42,355 nucleotides of DNA from Soonwooa sp032078105 (GCA_046269235.1 JBJZOS010000014.1:1-42355), one strand, 5' to 3'; positions 1 to 8,624 are shown, numbered from the stretch's first letter. Numbers and translations are program-made. The notes: a model not told the origin generated them from the sequence alone.

Positions 1-133
1 TTTTCAACAGGATTTTCAAAATAAATTAAAAATTTTAACCTGAAAAATTTGCAGATTAACATAGAACATCGGGGCTAATATAATAATAAGATTACTATAG
101 TATAAAATCCAGATTCATGATAAATTTTAATTT

Positions 134-148
134 TCTTACTTTTGAACA
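134..148 (+). promoter_or_regulatory. Candidate promoter / AraC operator in front of the regulator gene
   Basis: The 15-mer TCTTACTTTTGAACA contains TACTTTTG, a match to the Bacteroidota -7 consensus TAnnTTTG, 12 bp before the start codon of the AraC-type gene. Exactly the same 15-mer recurs at 999-1013 upstream of the efflux operon. It is flanked by a short inverted repeat, TCTTAC at 134-139 and GTAAGA at 153-158. Its role as promoter or autoregulatory site is inferred. Confidence 0.45.
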
Positions 149-160
149 AATTGTAAGAAT

Positions 161-991
161 ATGATTTTCGAGGAAGCCAAAGTTTTTAGCAAAGAAAACC
201 TTCTGGAGCATTTGGTTGTCGGTCATCCGTATCATCCCGCAAGACCTGCTTTTTTGTTTTTGAAGGAAGGTTACATCAAGCTTCATGAGCAGATCAATGT
301 GTACACGCTTCATAAAAACGGCGTGACTCTTATCGACAGCACTTCCGTTTATGAAATCCTTGAATACAGCCCAGATATCGATATTCTTATCGTTGCTTAT
401 AATCGAAATTTCTTTGATACACTTAACTTAAAACTCAATAGACTTCATGCTTTTCGAAGTATCAGAGCCGAATTTAAGAAAGGCTATCAAGCAAGCGAAT
501 CCGAGTTTCCTGCTTTATGGCAGAACGTTCTCAATATTCAATATTATATCGAAAACATCGACCAACAAGAATATCAAATCGAAATTATTGAATCTTTATT
601 TGCTGCGTTAGTTTATCAATTGGCCAATATTGTCGCGCATCAACGTATAATTTCCAAACAAAAAATGTCACGGTCTCAGGAGATTGCGTTCGATTTTATA
701 AAACTGGTTACGGGCAATTTTAAAATTGAGCGGAATGTGGAATATTACGCGCAGCGCTTAATGATTTCTAGTCGCCATTTAACTGTGGTTTTAAAAGAAG
801 TTTTCGGAAAAAGCGCTATTCAGATTCTTAATGAATTTGTTTTGAACGAAGCTAAGGCGCAACTTAGTTCTAGTTTAAAACCGATTAATGAGATTTCTAA
901 CGATCTGAAATTCAGTGATCAATATTCGTTCAGTCATTTCTTTAAAAAACATGAAAATTTAAGTCCGTCTCAATATCGAAATCAATTTTAG
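161..991 (+). CDS. AraC-family transcriptional regulator
   Basis: A 276-residue protein. The C-terminal ~95 residues form an AraC/XylS DNA-binding domain with two helix-turn-helix units: one around YYAQRLMISSRHLTVVLKEV and one around INEISNDLKFSDQYSFSHFF, followed by the family-typical LSPSQYR ending. The N-terminal ~170 residues are a cupin-like sensor region with no recognisable ligand motif. The start at 161 is used because the next upstream sequence is promoter-like and no earlier in-frame ATG gives a better N-terminus. The gene lies 126 bp upstream of and co-directional with a TolC-HlyD-MFS operon, so it probably controls that operon; AraC proteins beside efflux operons are common in Bacteroidota. 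The effector is unknown. Confidence 0.9.
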   Translation: MIFEEAKVFSKENLLEHLVVGHPYHPARPAFLFLKEGYIKLHEQINVYTLHKNGVTLIDSTSVYEILEYSPDIDILIVAYNRNFFDTLNLKLNRLHAFRSIRAEFKKGYQASESEFPALWQNVLNIQYYIENIDQQEYQIEIIESLFAALVYQLANIVAHQRIISKQKMSRSQEIAFDFIKLVTGNFKIERNVEYYAQRLMISSRHLTVVLKEVFGKSAIQILNEFVLNEAKAQLSSSLKPINEISNDLKFSDQYSFSHFFKKHENLSPSQYRNQF

Positions 992-998
992 ATTTCAA

Positions 999-1013
999 TC
1001 TTACTTTTGAACA
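999..1013 (+). promoter_or_regulatory. Second copy of the 15-mer, candidate AraC-regulator binding site
   Basis: TCTTACTTTTGAACA is identical to 134-148. It lies 46 bp upstream of the predicted -7 box of the efflux operon, a suitable place for an activator site. It also contains a TAnnTTTG match, so it could itself be a promoter box. Confidence 0.4.
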
Positions 1014-1058
1014 TCAAAACACGTAAACTGAATCATTTTAAACGCTTGTTTAGCAAGC

Positions 1059-1066
1059 TACCTTTG
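1059..1066 (+). promoter_or_regulatory. Predicted -7 box of the efflux operon
   Basis: TACCTTTG fits TAnnTTTG and is 51 bp upstream of the TolC-like gene's ATG. No clear TTTG -33 element lies at the usual 19-21 bp spacing, which would suit an activator-dependent promoter. Confidence 0.4.
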
Positions 1067-1117
1067 TCCTGTGAAAATTGAAGTAGAAAAAACTTCAAAA
1101 TAACAACAAGGAAAACA

Positions 1118-2428
1118 ATGAAAAACAAGGTACAACAAACGATGTTAGCACTCAGTATGCTAACATTTGGATTGTCTTATGCTCAAGAATCTCGCGATCT
1201 ATCCGTAGATCAGGTGATGGATTTGGCTTTACAAAACCATCAGCAACTTAAAGTTTCAGCAAAAAATATCGACATTGCGAAACAACAAACCGAAGTTGCA
1301 AAACTTCAGAAGTTGCCTTCTATTACAGCATCTACAAGTCAGTTCTTTCTAGGAAATGCACTCATTATTGACAAGGATTTTTCCAATTCGACCAAAGTGG
1401 AAATGCCACATTACGGAAGCACGTATTCTGTACAAGCGCAGCAACTTATTTTCAAAGGTGGATTGGTGAATAAGTCGATTGAAATGTATGATTTGCGCGA
1501 ACAATTAGCCGAATTAGATGTTGAAAAAGATCAACAGAATGTTAAGTTTTTGGTGACTTCCAATTATTTGGACATCTACAAATTGATTAATCAAACGGAA
1601 GTTTATCAAAACAACAAAAAATTAGCTCAAGAACGTTTAAAAAACATTCAAAAATTCTATCAACAAGGCATGATTACACGAAATGAAGTAATTCGTGCAG
1701 AATTGGCGATTAAGAATTTGGATCAAGGACTTTTGGTTTTAGAAAACAACCGAAAAATTGTGACCTATCAGTTAAACGTTGCTTTGGGACTAAATCCAGA
1801 TACGCAAATCAATCCTACAGAAAGTATAGATATTCAGGAAAAAGGCTTTTATAGAGATTACTATGAAAATTTAGCATTCGAAAATCATCCAGCAATGAAA
1901 TCGGCTTATAAAAACGTGGAAGTTGCAGATAAAAATATTGAAATCATCAACACTGATAAAATGCCTACCATTGCGGCTTTCGGAGGTTACAATATGCAAA
2001 GACCAATAACGACAAGGGTTCCAGCGATGGATATGTACACGAACTCCTGGCAAAGTGGAATTTCTTTGAGTTATAATATTGATAATTTATATAAAATCAA
2101 AGAAAAAGTGAAGTTGGGACAATTGCAAAAAGAGCAAGCTAACGAGGCGACTTCACTCATCAAAGAACAGTTGAAAGTTGTTGTTAATGCAGCTTATGTG
2201 AAATATGTAGAATCTATTCAGCAAGCGCATTTGTTCAACGATTCGAAAAAATTAGCGGAAGAAAACTACAAAATTACCGAAGCTAAATATTTAAATCAAT
2301 TGGCAGTACAAGCCGAAATGATTGATGCGCAGAACCAAAAACTGCAAGCAGAATTGGATTTTGCCAATGCAGAAATCAACGTTCTGTATCAATATTACAG
2401 CTTACTAAAAACGACAGGAACTCTTTAA
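1118..2428 (+). CDS. TolC-family outer membrane efflux protein
   Basis: 436 residues, the usual TolC/OEP length. A cleavable signal peptide (about residues 1-22, ending SYAQ) is followed by long amphipathic helices rich in Gln, Lys and Ala, with the two-fold repeated architecture of outer membrane efflux ducts; 'AQQLIFKGGLVNKSIE' resembles the family's first beta-strand/helix hinge. It would form the outer membrane channel of a tripartite pump. The HlyD-type adaptor gene begins 16 bp downstream and the MFS gene follows, so the three genes are very likely one transcript with this one first. The start is supported by the signal peptide. Confidence 0.93.
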   Translation: MKNKVQQTMLALSMLTFGLSYAQESRDLSVDQVMDLALQNHQQLKVSAKNIDIAKQQTEVAKLQKLPSITASTSQFFLGNALIIDKDFSNSTKVEMPHYGSTYSVQAQQLIFKGGLVNKSIEMYDLREQLAELDVEKDQQNVKFLVTSNYLDIYKLINQTEVYQNNKKLAQERLKNIQKFYQQGMITRNEVIRAELAIKNLDQGLLVLENNRKIVTYQLNVALGLNPDTQINPTESIDIQEKGFYRDYYENLAFENHPAMKSAYKNVEVADKNIEIINTDKMPTIAAFGGYNMQRPITTRVPAMDMYTNSWQSGISLSYNIDNLYKIKEKVKLGQLQKEQANEATSLIKEQLKVVVNAAYVKYVESIQQAHLFNDSKKLAEENYKITEAKYLNQLAVQAEMIDAQNQKLQAELDFANAEINVLYQYYSLLKTTGTL

Positions 2429-2444
2429 TAACGGACAATTACAA

Positions 2445-3587
2445 ATGGAAAACAAGGATACACAACACGAAAATACAACTCAGCATCAGGAAAACGAACC
2501 AAAAACGCAACACATTTCGCGACCTACAACGGCTGAAAAAGTAAAACAAAATAAGAAAAACAAAGCAAAATCGATGATTTCAAACGTCTTGGTTTTAGCG
2601 ATTATCGGATTTGGAATTTATTGGTTGGTTACGCAATATTTCCACATCGGAGATAAAAATTACACCGAAGCTGCGCAGGTTGAGGAGTTCATCAATCCGA
2701 TTAATACAAGAGTTTCTGGATATATTAAAGAAATAAAATTCAACGAACATCAAGCGGTGAAAAAAGGCGATACGTTGGTTATTTTGGACGAGCGCGAAAT
2801 TGATACACAACTTGGACAAGCGGAAGCGGCTTATCAAAATGCTTTGGCGCAAAAAAATGCAACTGGATCTTCGGTAAATACGGTTTCGAACAACGTTAAC
2901 GTGATGAAATCGAACATTGCAGGCGCTAAAGCAAGACTTTGGAATGCTGAACAAAATTTAAATAGATATAAAAATCTTTTGGCTGCGGAAGCGGTTACAA
3001 AGCAACAATACGACGCTGTGAAAACAGAGTATGATGCCTTGAAAGCGTCTTACGAAACTTTGATTAATCAAAAACAATCGGCGAATCTTTCGGTTACAGA
3101 AGTGAAATCTAAAATAGGAATCAACGATGCAGAAATTAAAAGAACCAAATCTGCTTTGGATATGGCTCGATTAAACCGTTCGTATACGGTTATTACAGCG
3201 CCTTACGATGGAATCATGGGGAGAAGAACGATTTCTGAAGGGCAATTAATGCAGCCTGGTCAACAAGTAGCGACCATCGTTTTGGAAGGTAGCAAATGGG
3301 TGACGGCGAACTTTCTGGAACGTCAAATGCCAAATATCAAAATCGGAAGTAAAATCGTGATGTCGGCAGATGCTTTGGGTGGCGAAAAATTTCAAGGTGT
3401 TGTAACTGCGATTTCAGCGGCAACAGGTTCTAAATATTCCGCAGTACCAACGGATAATTCAACAGGAAACTTTGTGAAAGTTCAGCAACGTATTCCGGTG
3501 CGAATAGAGTTTACAAATAAAAATGATGCTGCGAAAGTAAAGCAATTACGCGCAGGGATGAATATGGTTTTGAAGCTGGAAAAGTAG
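2445..3587 (+). CDS. HlyD/EmrA-family periplasmic adaptor of a tripartite efflux pump
   Basis: 380 residues. A polar N-terminus of about 45 residues is followed by one membrane anchor (SNVLVLAIIGFGIYWLV). Next come a biotinyl-lipoyl half-motif (VSGYIKEIKFNEHQAVKKGDTL), a Gln/Ala-rich coiled-coil hairpin (about 115-215), the second lipoyl half (YTVITAPYDGIMGRR) and a beta-barrel domain. This is the membrane-fusion architecture of EmrA/HlyD, which bridges an MFS pump to TolC. It sits 16 bp after the TolC-like gene and 160 bp before the MFS gene. The substrate cannot be read from the sequence; hydrophobic toxic compounds are typical for the family. Confidence 0.93.
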   Translation: MENKDTQHENTTQHQENEPKTQHISRPTTAEKVKQNKKNKAKSMISNVLVLAIIGFGIYWLVTQYFHIGDKNYTEAAQVEEFINPINTRVSGYIKEIKFNEHQAVKKGDTLVILDEREIDTQLGQAEAAYQNALAQKNATGSSVNTVSNNVNVMKSNIAGAKARLWNAEQNLNRYKNLLAAEAVTKQQYDAVKTEYDALKASYETLINQKQSANLSVTEVKSKIGINDAEIKRTKSALDMARLNRSYTVITAPYDGIMGRRTISEGQLMQPGQQVATIVLEGSKWVTANFLERQMPNIKIGSKIVMSADALGGEKFQGVVTAISAATGSKYSAVPTDNSTGNFVKVQQRIPVRIEFTNKNDAAKVKQLRAGMNMVLKLEK

Positions 3588-3600
3588 TGGGGAAGAGCAA

Positions 3601-3628
3601 GAATAAAGAATATAGAATAAAGAATAAA
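3601..3628 (+). repeat. Four tandem 7-bp units (GAATAAA) in the adaptor-MFS spacer
   Basis: Four consecutive heptamers, three GAATAAA and one GAATATA, sit just after the adaptor stop codon inside the operon. The rest of the 160-bp spacer holds a degenerate ATCT-rich stretch (about 3697-3737) that ends at the MFS start. The array could change length by slippage; any effect on MFS expression is speculative. Confidence 0.6.
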
Positions 3629-3747
3629 GATGCAAAATAACAGATATCATAAGAGAAACAAAGCGTAAAGGAATTTATGCAAAATTATAAATCTGAAATC
3701 TTGAGTCTAGCATCTGATATCAAACATCTAACATCTAAGAAACAAAA

Positions 3748-5352
3748 ATGTACAATAAAGGATTATTTAATGATTGGGTTCCGAAACCTGTACAGCTTTT
3801 ACTGGTGATACTTTTTGCAGGTATCTTGATGCCAATGGGCGGGATTTACACAGGAAACATCGCTTTTATGGCGAGTGATTCGGGATCCATGACAGAATAT
3901 TATATGATGGCGAATTTCGTTTCATCCATTGGGATGGGCGCGGTGATGCCGATTGCTATTCGACTAAAAATGCGTTTCAAAATTCGAGATAAAGTCACTT
4001 TTATTTTAATTGCTTTAGCTACTTTATTATTCATCAGTGGGACAACGGAAAATCCGTGGATTATCGTCATTAATTCCCTTTTGATCGGGTTTTTAAAGAT
4101 GGCTGTTGTTATGGAATTTATGCTGCCACTTATGATGATGGTGCCAAGTCGAGGTGCGTTTTACAGTATGTTGTACGGTTTTGTACTCGTACTTTCACAA
4201 TTAGCGAATTTTTACGTGGTCGAATTTTCTATCCTCTACAATTGGGAATATTTTTATATTCTAACGGCGGTTACATGTTTGGTTTTGGCTTTAGTTAGCT
4301 GGATTTTTATGCACGATAAAAGGTTTGCACTCAAAATGCCGTTGTATTATATCGATTGGATGAGTATGTTGATGTTTGTGGCGACGTTTTTAATGTTGGC
4401 TTACGTATTGTCTTTCGGGAAACAACAAGACTGGTTCAACTCGCCGTATATCGTATGGAATTCCATAGGTTTTATTGTGAGTTTTGTCTTGCTGATTGTC
4501 CGTCAATCCCACCTAAAACGTCCTTTTTTATCATTTAATATTTTTAAAAAGAATAATGTTCAGCACGGGCTTTTCATGTTATTTTGTTTAGGAATGTACA
4601 TGGCGCTTGGATCGATGCAAAATACCTTTGCGTTGGGTGTTCTTCAATACGATCAAATGACGAATGCAAAATTGAATCTCTTAATGATTCCGGGACTTAT
4701 TGCGGCGGCAATTGTGGCTTTGTATTGGTTCAAAAAAGAATTTAATCTTAGAATGTTCATTTTTTCAGGCTTTGGGGCAATGCTGATGTTTAGTATCATT
4801 CTGTACTTTTCAATGGTTCCTGAAATGAATTTTGAGCGTTGGTATCTGCCGATGTTTTTAAAAGGTTACGGTATGTGTAGTCTTTTCATCGGGGTTTGGT
4901 ATTACGCGATGGATAAGTTGGATGTTAATGACCTTTTACCAGCATTCGGATTCGTTTTATGTTGGCGTTCGTTTATCACGATTGGTATGTTTTCGGCGGC
5001 GTTTTCGTGGGTTCAATATCAATTTCAAGTTCAGGCTGTTGGCGATTTGGCGGTTCATATGGATAGTATGCTTTTGAATCCGCAAGCGGCAATGGCTAAT
5101 TTGAAAGCCATCCAGTTAAATGCCATTCTCGTTGCTAACAAAAAGCTTCTTGGTTTGGTAAGTATCGCTGGATTTTTCATTCTGATTTATATTTATTTCC
5201 ATCATTTTGGAAGAACAAAACATACCGAAGTTCGTTTAATTCGTGTTTTGAAAGGGAAATCCTACATCGCAAGACGCCGAAGAAGAGAACAACAACTACT
5301 GAAAGAGACCATCAATCCTATTAAAGATGTAGGAGGTGTTAGTAATATATAA
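3748..5352 (+). CDS. MFS drug-efflux permease (DHA2/EmrB-like)
   Basis: 534 residues of strongly hydrophobic sequence consistent with about 14 membrane helices, starting after a short cytoplasmic N-terminus (MYNKGLFNDWVPKPVQ). Length and helix count fit the DHA2 (EmrB/QacA) group of proton-coupled exporters. The C-terminus is long and very basic (RRRRREQQ), as expected for a cytoplasmic tail. The protein is more diverged than enteric EmrB but belongs to the group found beside AraC, TolC and HlyD genes in flavobacteria. It is last in the operon, and a dispersed repeat begins 84 bp after its stop. The substrate is unknown. Confidence 0.88.
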   Translation: MYNKGLFNDWVPKPVQLLLVILFAGILMPMGGIYTGNIAFMASDSGSMTEYYMMANFVSSIGMGAVMPIAIRLKMRFKIRDKVTFILIALATLLFISGTTENPWIIVINSLLIGFLKMAVVMEFMLPLMMMVPSRGAFYSMLYGFVLVLSQLANFYVVEFSILYNWEYFYILTAVTCLVLALVSWIFMHDKRFALKMPLYYIDWMSMLMFVATFLMLAYVLSFGKQQDWFNSPYIVWNSIGFIVSFVLLIVRQSHLKRPFLSFNIFKKNNVQHGLFMLFCLGMYMALGSMQNTFALGVLQYDQMTNAKLNLLMIPGLIAAAIVALYWFKKEFNLRMFIFSGFGAMLMFSIILYFSMVPEMNFERWYLPMFLKGYGMCSLFIGVWYYAMDKLDVNDLLPAFGFVLCWRSFITIGMFSAAFSWVQYQFQVQAVGDLAVHMDSMLLNPQAAMANLKAIQLNAILVANKKLLGLVSIAGFFILIYIYFHHFGRTKHTEVRLIRVLKGKSYIARRRRREQQLLKETINPIKDVGGVSNI

Positions 5353-5436
5353 AATTCCTTGTTTTTCTTGGAAGCTCCGAAGTCCGTTGGATATTGGGGT
5401 TTCTTTTTTTAGGAGCTTTTTGACTACGTCGATTGC

Positions 5437-5571
5437 TTTTAGGAGCAATTCCCGCTATCCGCTCTATCTTTTATGCGCCGCTCGGACGACTCCGCTCCGC
5501 TCCGTCGCCTCACGTCGCCCCAAAGGATGCCGCTTTAATCGAGGCTAAAAATACTTAGACAAGAATATAAT
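5437..5571 (+). repeat. Dispersed 135-bp GC-rich repeat, copy 1
   Basis: This stretch aligns without gaps to 36053-36187, with about 13 differences by eye (about 90% identity). It is much richer in GC than its surroundings. The core runs from CCCGCTATCCGCTCTATC through a tract repeating CTCCGCTCCG to CCCCAAAGGATGCCGCTT. ATCTTTT (5466-5472) can pair with AAAGGAT (with a G-U pair), closing a hairpin around the GC-rich middle. A 70-codon open frame crosses it but is low in information and probably not a gene. No transposase is near. It looks like a non-autonomous dispersed element. Confidence 0.85.
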
Positions 5572-5975
5572 AGGAAAGATTCCGAATGTTTAGATTTCAA
5601 TAAAAAGATGCTAAACCTAAGATTGTTAGTGATTGGGTTTAATAAAAATCCATCGAAATGTGGTATTATTGTGAGCCTTTCGATTGTGTTAAGAGTCGAT
5701 GAAAAATTTTTTGTGAAACTTCAAGCATTAAATAGGTTGGAGCACGGTGACAATAGAATACCTTTTTTTTAATAATTGTTATGGGGTTCATTTTTTACTC
5801 TTTTGCCGAAGTTTTTACTTTCACAAAAAAAGAGTTCTGCCAAAGTCAGAGTCTAGAGAAGGGATAAATAGCGATTTCTCAAAAGCCAAAAATTAGGATA
5901 CTTTACCGATACTCTTTTACAAATCAATTAATTATACTTGGTTTAAAAACTGACCTCCAAATTCCGAAAAAACTT
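5572..5975. other. Intergenic region without a recognisable gene
   Basis: About 400 bp of AT-rich sequence between the repeat and the next gene. All frames are broken and no convincing terminator or RNA motif was seen. The last bases form the promoter of the nuclease-family gene. Confidence 0.6.
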
Positions 5976-5983
5976 TATATTTG
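5976..5983 (+). promoter_or_regulatory. Predicted -7 box of the bifunctional-nuclease gene
   Basis: TATATTTG matches TAnnTTTG and ends only 4 bp before the ATG, implying a very short or absent 5' leader. No good -33 TTTG was found at the standard distance. Confidence 0.4.
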
Positions 5984-5987
5984 CTAG

Positions 5988-6599
5988 ATGGATTATAAAA
6001 GACTTATCATAAGAGGGATTTCCTATAGCCAGACACAATCTGGTGCCTATGCATTATTATTAGAACATGAAGAGACAGGTGTCAAACTACCGGTTGTAAT
6101 AGGTAATTTCGAAGCACAATCCATTTCACTCGGCCTGGAAAAAGACATACAACCGCCGAGACCATTGACGCATGACCTTTTTTCAAGCTTTGTAAAGGCA
6201 ACGCAATACCGATTGAGTTCCGTTGTTATTTATCAAATTTTAGATGGGGTATTTTTCTCAAATCTGGTTTTTACAAATAACATTTCGGACGAAGAATTGA
6301 TTTTAGATGCACGCACGTCGGATGCTGTTGCGATGGCTGTTCGATTTGATGCACCAATTTTTACGACGGAGCAAGTCCTTAGCGAAGCGGGAATTCTTTT
6401 AGAAATCAACGAACCTGAAGAGATGTCGGTGGATGGTGAAGATAGTGAACCAATAGTAGCTGTAGAAGAAACTAAGCTTAGCAACTTATCATCACAAGAA
6501 TTGACGCAACTTTTAGAAGATGCAGTTAAAGAAGAAGATTTTGACACCGCTTTACAGATACAAGAAGAGATCAAAAAGCGCAACAGAAAGATTGAATAA
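5988..6599 (+). CDS. Bifunctional nuclease family protein (DUF151) with C-terminal UVR motif
   Basis: 203 residues. Residues 1-~135 match the BFN/DUF151 fold: GISYSQTQSGAYALLL at the start, a 'LPVVIG..EAQSI..GLE' core and 'ARTSDAVAMAVRFDAPIF' near the end. Residues ~165-200 form a UvrB/UvrC-type paired-helix motif (LSSQELTQLLEDAVKEEDFD...QEEIKKR). The same two-part arrangement is common in Bacteroidota. DUF151 proteins have reported DNase/RNase activity in plants and are otherwise uncharacterised, so function here is inferred only. A nucleoside permease gene follows after 24 bp, making co-transcription likely. Confidence 0.9.
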   Translation: MDYKRLIIRGISYSQTQSGAYALLLEHEETGVKLPVVIGNFEAQSISLGLEKDIQPPRPLTHDLFSSFVKATQYRLSSVVIYQILDGVFFSNLVFTNNISDEELILDARTSDAVAMAVRFDAPIFTTEQVLSEAGILLEINEPEEMSVDGEDSEPIVAVEETKLSNLSSQELTQLLEDAVKEEDFDTALQIQEEIKKRNRKIE

Positions 6600-6623
6600 C
6601 ATTTCTATTTACATTTCATAATT

Positions 6624-8015
6624 ATGAACATAAAATTACGTTTAACGATACTGAGTTTCCTTCAGTTTTTCGTTTGGGGAGCTTGGCTCATTACAATGGC
6701 TAACTTCTGGTTTGGGACCAAGCATTGGGATGGGACGCAATTCGGGGCTGTATTTGGTACAATGGGGATTGCGGCAATCTTTATGCCGACTATCACAGGT
6801 ATTATTGCTGACCGTTGGGTAAATGCGGAAAGGATCTATGCCGTATTACATGTGTTGTATGGCGCAACATTATTTTTGTTACCCCATGCAGAAAGTCCAA
6901 ATTCTTTTTTTTACATTATGTTGTTGGCCATGTGTTTCTACATGCCAACTATTTCATTATGTAACTCGATATCTTACAATGTCCTAAAAAATAATAATCT
7001 TGATGTGGTTAAAGATTTTCCACCAATTAGAGTTTGGGGTACTGTTGGATTTATTGTAGCGATGATTATTACCAATCTTACTGGTAATAAAGCAACAGAA
7101 GGACAATTCTACATTGCTGGAGCTGTTGCAATCCTTTTAGGAATCTACGCGATAACGCTTCCAAAATGTACTCCACAAAATCTTATTGATAAAAATGCGC
7201 CGCTATCTGAGCAGTTAGGACTTAATGCCTTTAAGCTTTTCGGAAATTATAAAATGGCATTATTCTTCATCTTTTCGATGTTGTTGGGTGCTGCTTTACA
7301 GTTGACGAATGCTTATGGTGATGTATTCTTAAGCGAATTTGCGAATTTTCCTAAATATGCTGACTCTTTTGTGGTACAACGGTCGACCATTATTATGGCG
7401 ATTTCTCAAGTTTCTGAAACTTTGTTTATCCTAGCAATTCCTTTTTTCTTAATTAAATACGGGATTAAAAACGTCATGCTTATCAGTATGTTGGCATGGG
7501 TTCTTCGTTTCGGATTGTTTGCTTTTGGTGATCCACAAGGAGGTCTTTGGATGATTATATTGTCGTGTATCGTTTATGGTATGGCATTCGATTTCTTTAA
7601 TATATCGGGTTCTTTATTTGTAGAAACAACTACTGAAAAGAACATTCGTTCCTCTGCGCAAGGTCTATTTATGATGATGACTAACGGTTTCGGAGCGGTT
7701 ATCGGAAGTAATGTTGCAGGCTGGATGATTGATAAATTTTTTACGCACAAATTCTCAACTGCGACCGAATTGGCAACTTATCTACAGACAACACCAGATA
7801 ATCCAACGTTTTTAGGAATCTTGAAAAACTCTTTCAACGCTAGTGTTGGGCCAGATGGTGTACTGTCAAAAGCTGTTATGATGAAAAACTGGCACGAAAT
7901 CTGGCTAAGTTTTGCAATCTATGCGCTAATTATTGCGATAGCATTTGCTGTTTTATTTAGACATAAACACAATGCTGAGACCATGGCAAAAGCAGTTGAT
8001 AATTCTGGTCATTAA
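6624..8015 (+). CDS. Nucleoside permease (NupG/XapB-type nucleoside:H+ symporter family)
   Basis: 463 residues with about 12 predicted membrane helices. The N-terminus (LTILSFLQFFVWGAWLITMANFWF) and the segment 'GTMGIAAIFMPTITGIIADRW' are characteristic of the nucleoside:proton symporter family within MFS. 'PPIRVWGTVGFIVAMI' and 'SAQGLFMMMTNGFGAVIGS' are further family features. It would take up nucleosides across the inner membrane for salvage. It follows the DUF151 gene by 24 bp and is closed by a strong terminator 22 bp after the stop. Substrate preference cannot be decided from sequence. Confidence 0.88.
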   Translation: MNIKLRLTILSFLQFFVWGAWLITMANFWFGTKHWDGTQFGAVFGTMGIAAIFMPTITGIIADRWVNAERIYAVLHVLYGATLFLLPHAESPNSFFYIMLLAMCFYMPTISLCNSISYNVLKNNNLDVVKDFPPIRVWGTVGFIVAMIITNLTGNKATEGQFYIAGAVAILLGIYAITLPKCTPQNLIDKNAPLSEQLGLNAFKLFGNYKMALFFIFSMLLGAALQLTNAYGDVFLSEFANFPKYADSFVVQRSTIIMAISQVSETLFILAIPFFLIKYGIKNVMLISMLAWVLRFGLFAFGDPQGGLWMIILSCIVYGMAFDFFNISGSLFVETTTEKNIRSSAQGLFMMMTNGFGAVIGSNVAGWMIDKFFTHKFSTATELATYLQTTPDNPTFLGILKNSFNASVGPDGVLSKAVMMKNWHEIWLSFAIYALIIAIAFAVLFRHKHNAETMAKAVDNSGH

Positions 8016-8037
8016 TTGATTTAATTAAAATATTACG

Positions 8038-8071
8038 AAACTCCGAACTCTATCGATTTCGGAGTTTTTTT
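8038..8071 (+). terminator. Rho-independent terminator after the nucleoside permease
   Basis: A perfect 10-bp stem, AAACTCCGAA (8038-8047) with TTCGGAGTTT (8058-8067), and a 10-nt loop, is followed by a T run. Confidence 0.9.
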
Positions 8072-8075
8072 ATTG

Positions 8076-8083
8076 TATTTTTG
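8076..8083 (+). promoter_or_regulatory. Predicted -7 box of the HopJ-like gene
   Basis: TATTTTTG matches TAnnTTTG and lies 27 bp before the chosen ATG, almost touching the T tract of the preceding terminator. Confidence 0.45.
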
Positions 8084-8110
8084 AAACTAAAGATTTTTAA
8101 ATTTAAAACA

Positions 8111-8446
8111 ATGACAATTTTAGAACAGATAAAAAACGGAGAAACGAATTTTGATTTTAATAATGTTATCGCTGATATTGACAAGCATTATGACTTTTTT
8201 CCAACCAAATTTACGAATGGTGCTCAAATTAACGTTGCTAATCAAAACAATGGCTCTTGCAAAATTTTTTATTTTGCTAAAATAAATAACCTCAGCAAAG
8301 AGCAGACTTTAGATTTGTTCGGAGATTATTACAAAAAAGAAGTATTGCAAGATCCCGAAGGAGATGATCATCAAAATATCCGAAACTTTATGAAGTATGG
8401 TTGGGACGATGTAAAATTCGATGGTGAAGCTTTAGTAGAAAAATAA
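8111..8446 (+). CDS. HopJ type III effector family protein
   Basis: 111 residues from the ATG at 8111 (MTILEQIKNGE). An upstream TTG at 8081 overlaps the predicted promoter and adds an atypical basic extension, so it was not used. The protein is typical of the HopJ family: 'HYDFFPTKFTNGAQINVANQNNGSCKIFYFAKI', 'LFGDYYKKEVL' and 'DHQNIRNFMKYGWDDVKFDGEAL'. Despite the family name, homologues occur widely in free-living bacteria without type III secretion, and their role is unknown. It is a single gene with its own promoter. Confidence 0.9.
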   Translation: MTILEQIKNGETNFDFNNVIADIDKHYDFFPTKFTNGAQINVANQNNGSCKIFYFAKINNLSKEQTLDLFGDYYKKEVLQDPEGDDHQNIRNFMKYGWDDVKFDGEALVEK

Positions 8447-8501
8447 ACTAGATTTTTATTATGGCTTAAATCTTGTTTACATTAGTTAAAATATTCAAGT
8501 T

Positions 8502-8624
8502 ATGAGATCGAGATTATTAAAAACACTGTTGACAATCTTAGCGCCGATTGTTATCGATTATGTGGTTAAGAAAGTGGTACAAAAGAAAACGCAGCCAACG
8601 GATAAAGCGTTGCAACAGTCTTAA
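8502..8624 (+). CDS. Small 40-aa protein, hydrophobic centre and basic tail
   Basis: The frame reads MRSRLLKTLLTILAPIVIDY and continues with VVKKVVQKKTQPTDKALQQS, then TAA. A basic N-terminus, one hydrophobic/amphipathic helix and a Lys-rich polar tail suggest a membrane-associated micropeptide. It lies 55 bp after the HopJ-like gene and is closed by a hairpin terminator 11 bp after its stop, a gene-like placement. Codon use looks like that of the neighbours. No function can be assigned. Confidence 0.6.
   Translation: MRSRLLKTLLTILAPIVIDYVVKKVVQKKTQPTDKALQQS

Noticed and set aside
5336..5548. 70-codon open frame over the first dispersed repeat
   Set aside because: It overlaps the MFS stop and the GC-rich repeat and is Arg/Pro/Ser-rich without domain features. 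The second repeat copy carries substitutions unrelated to codon positions and sits in non-coding sequence.
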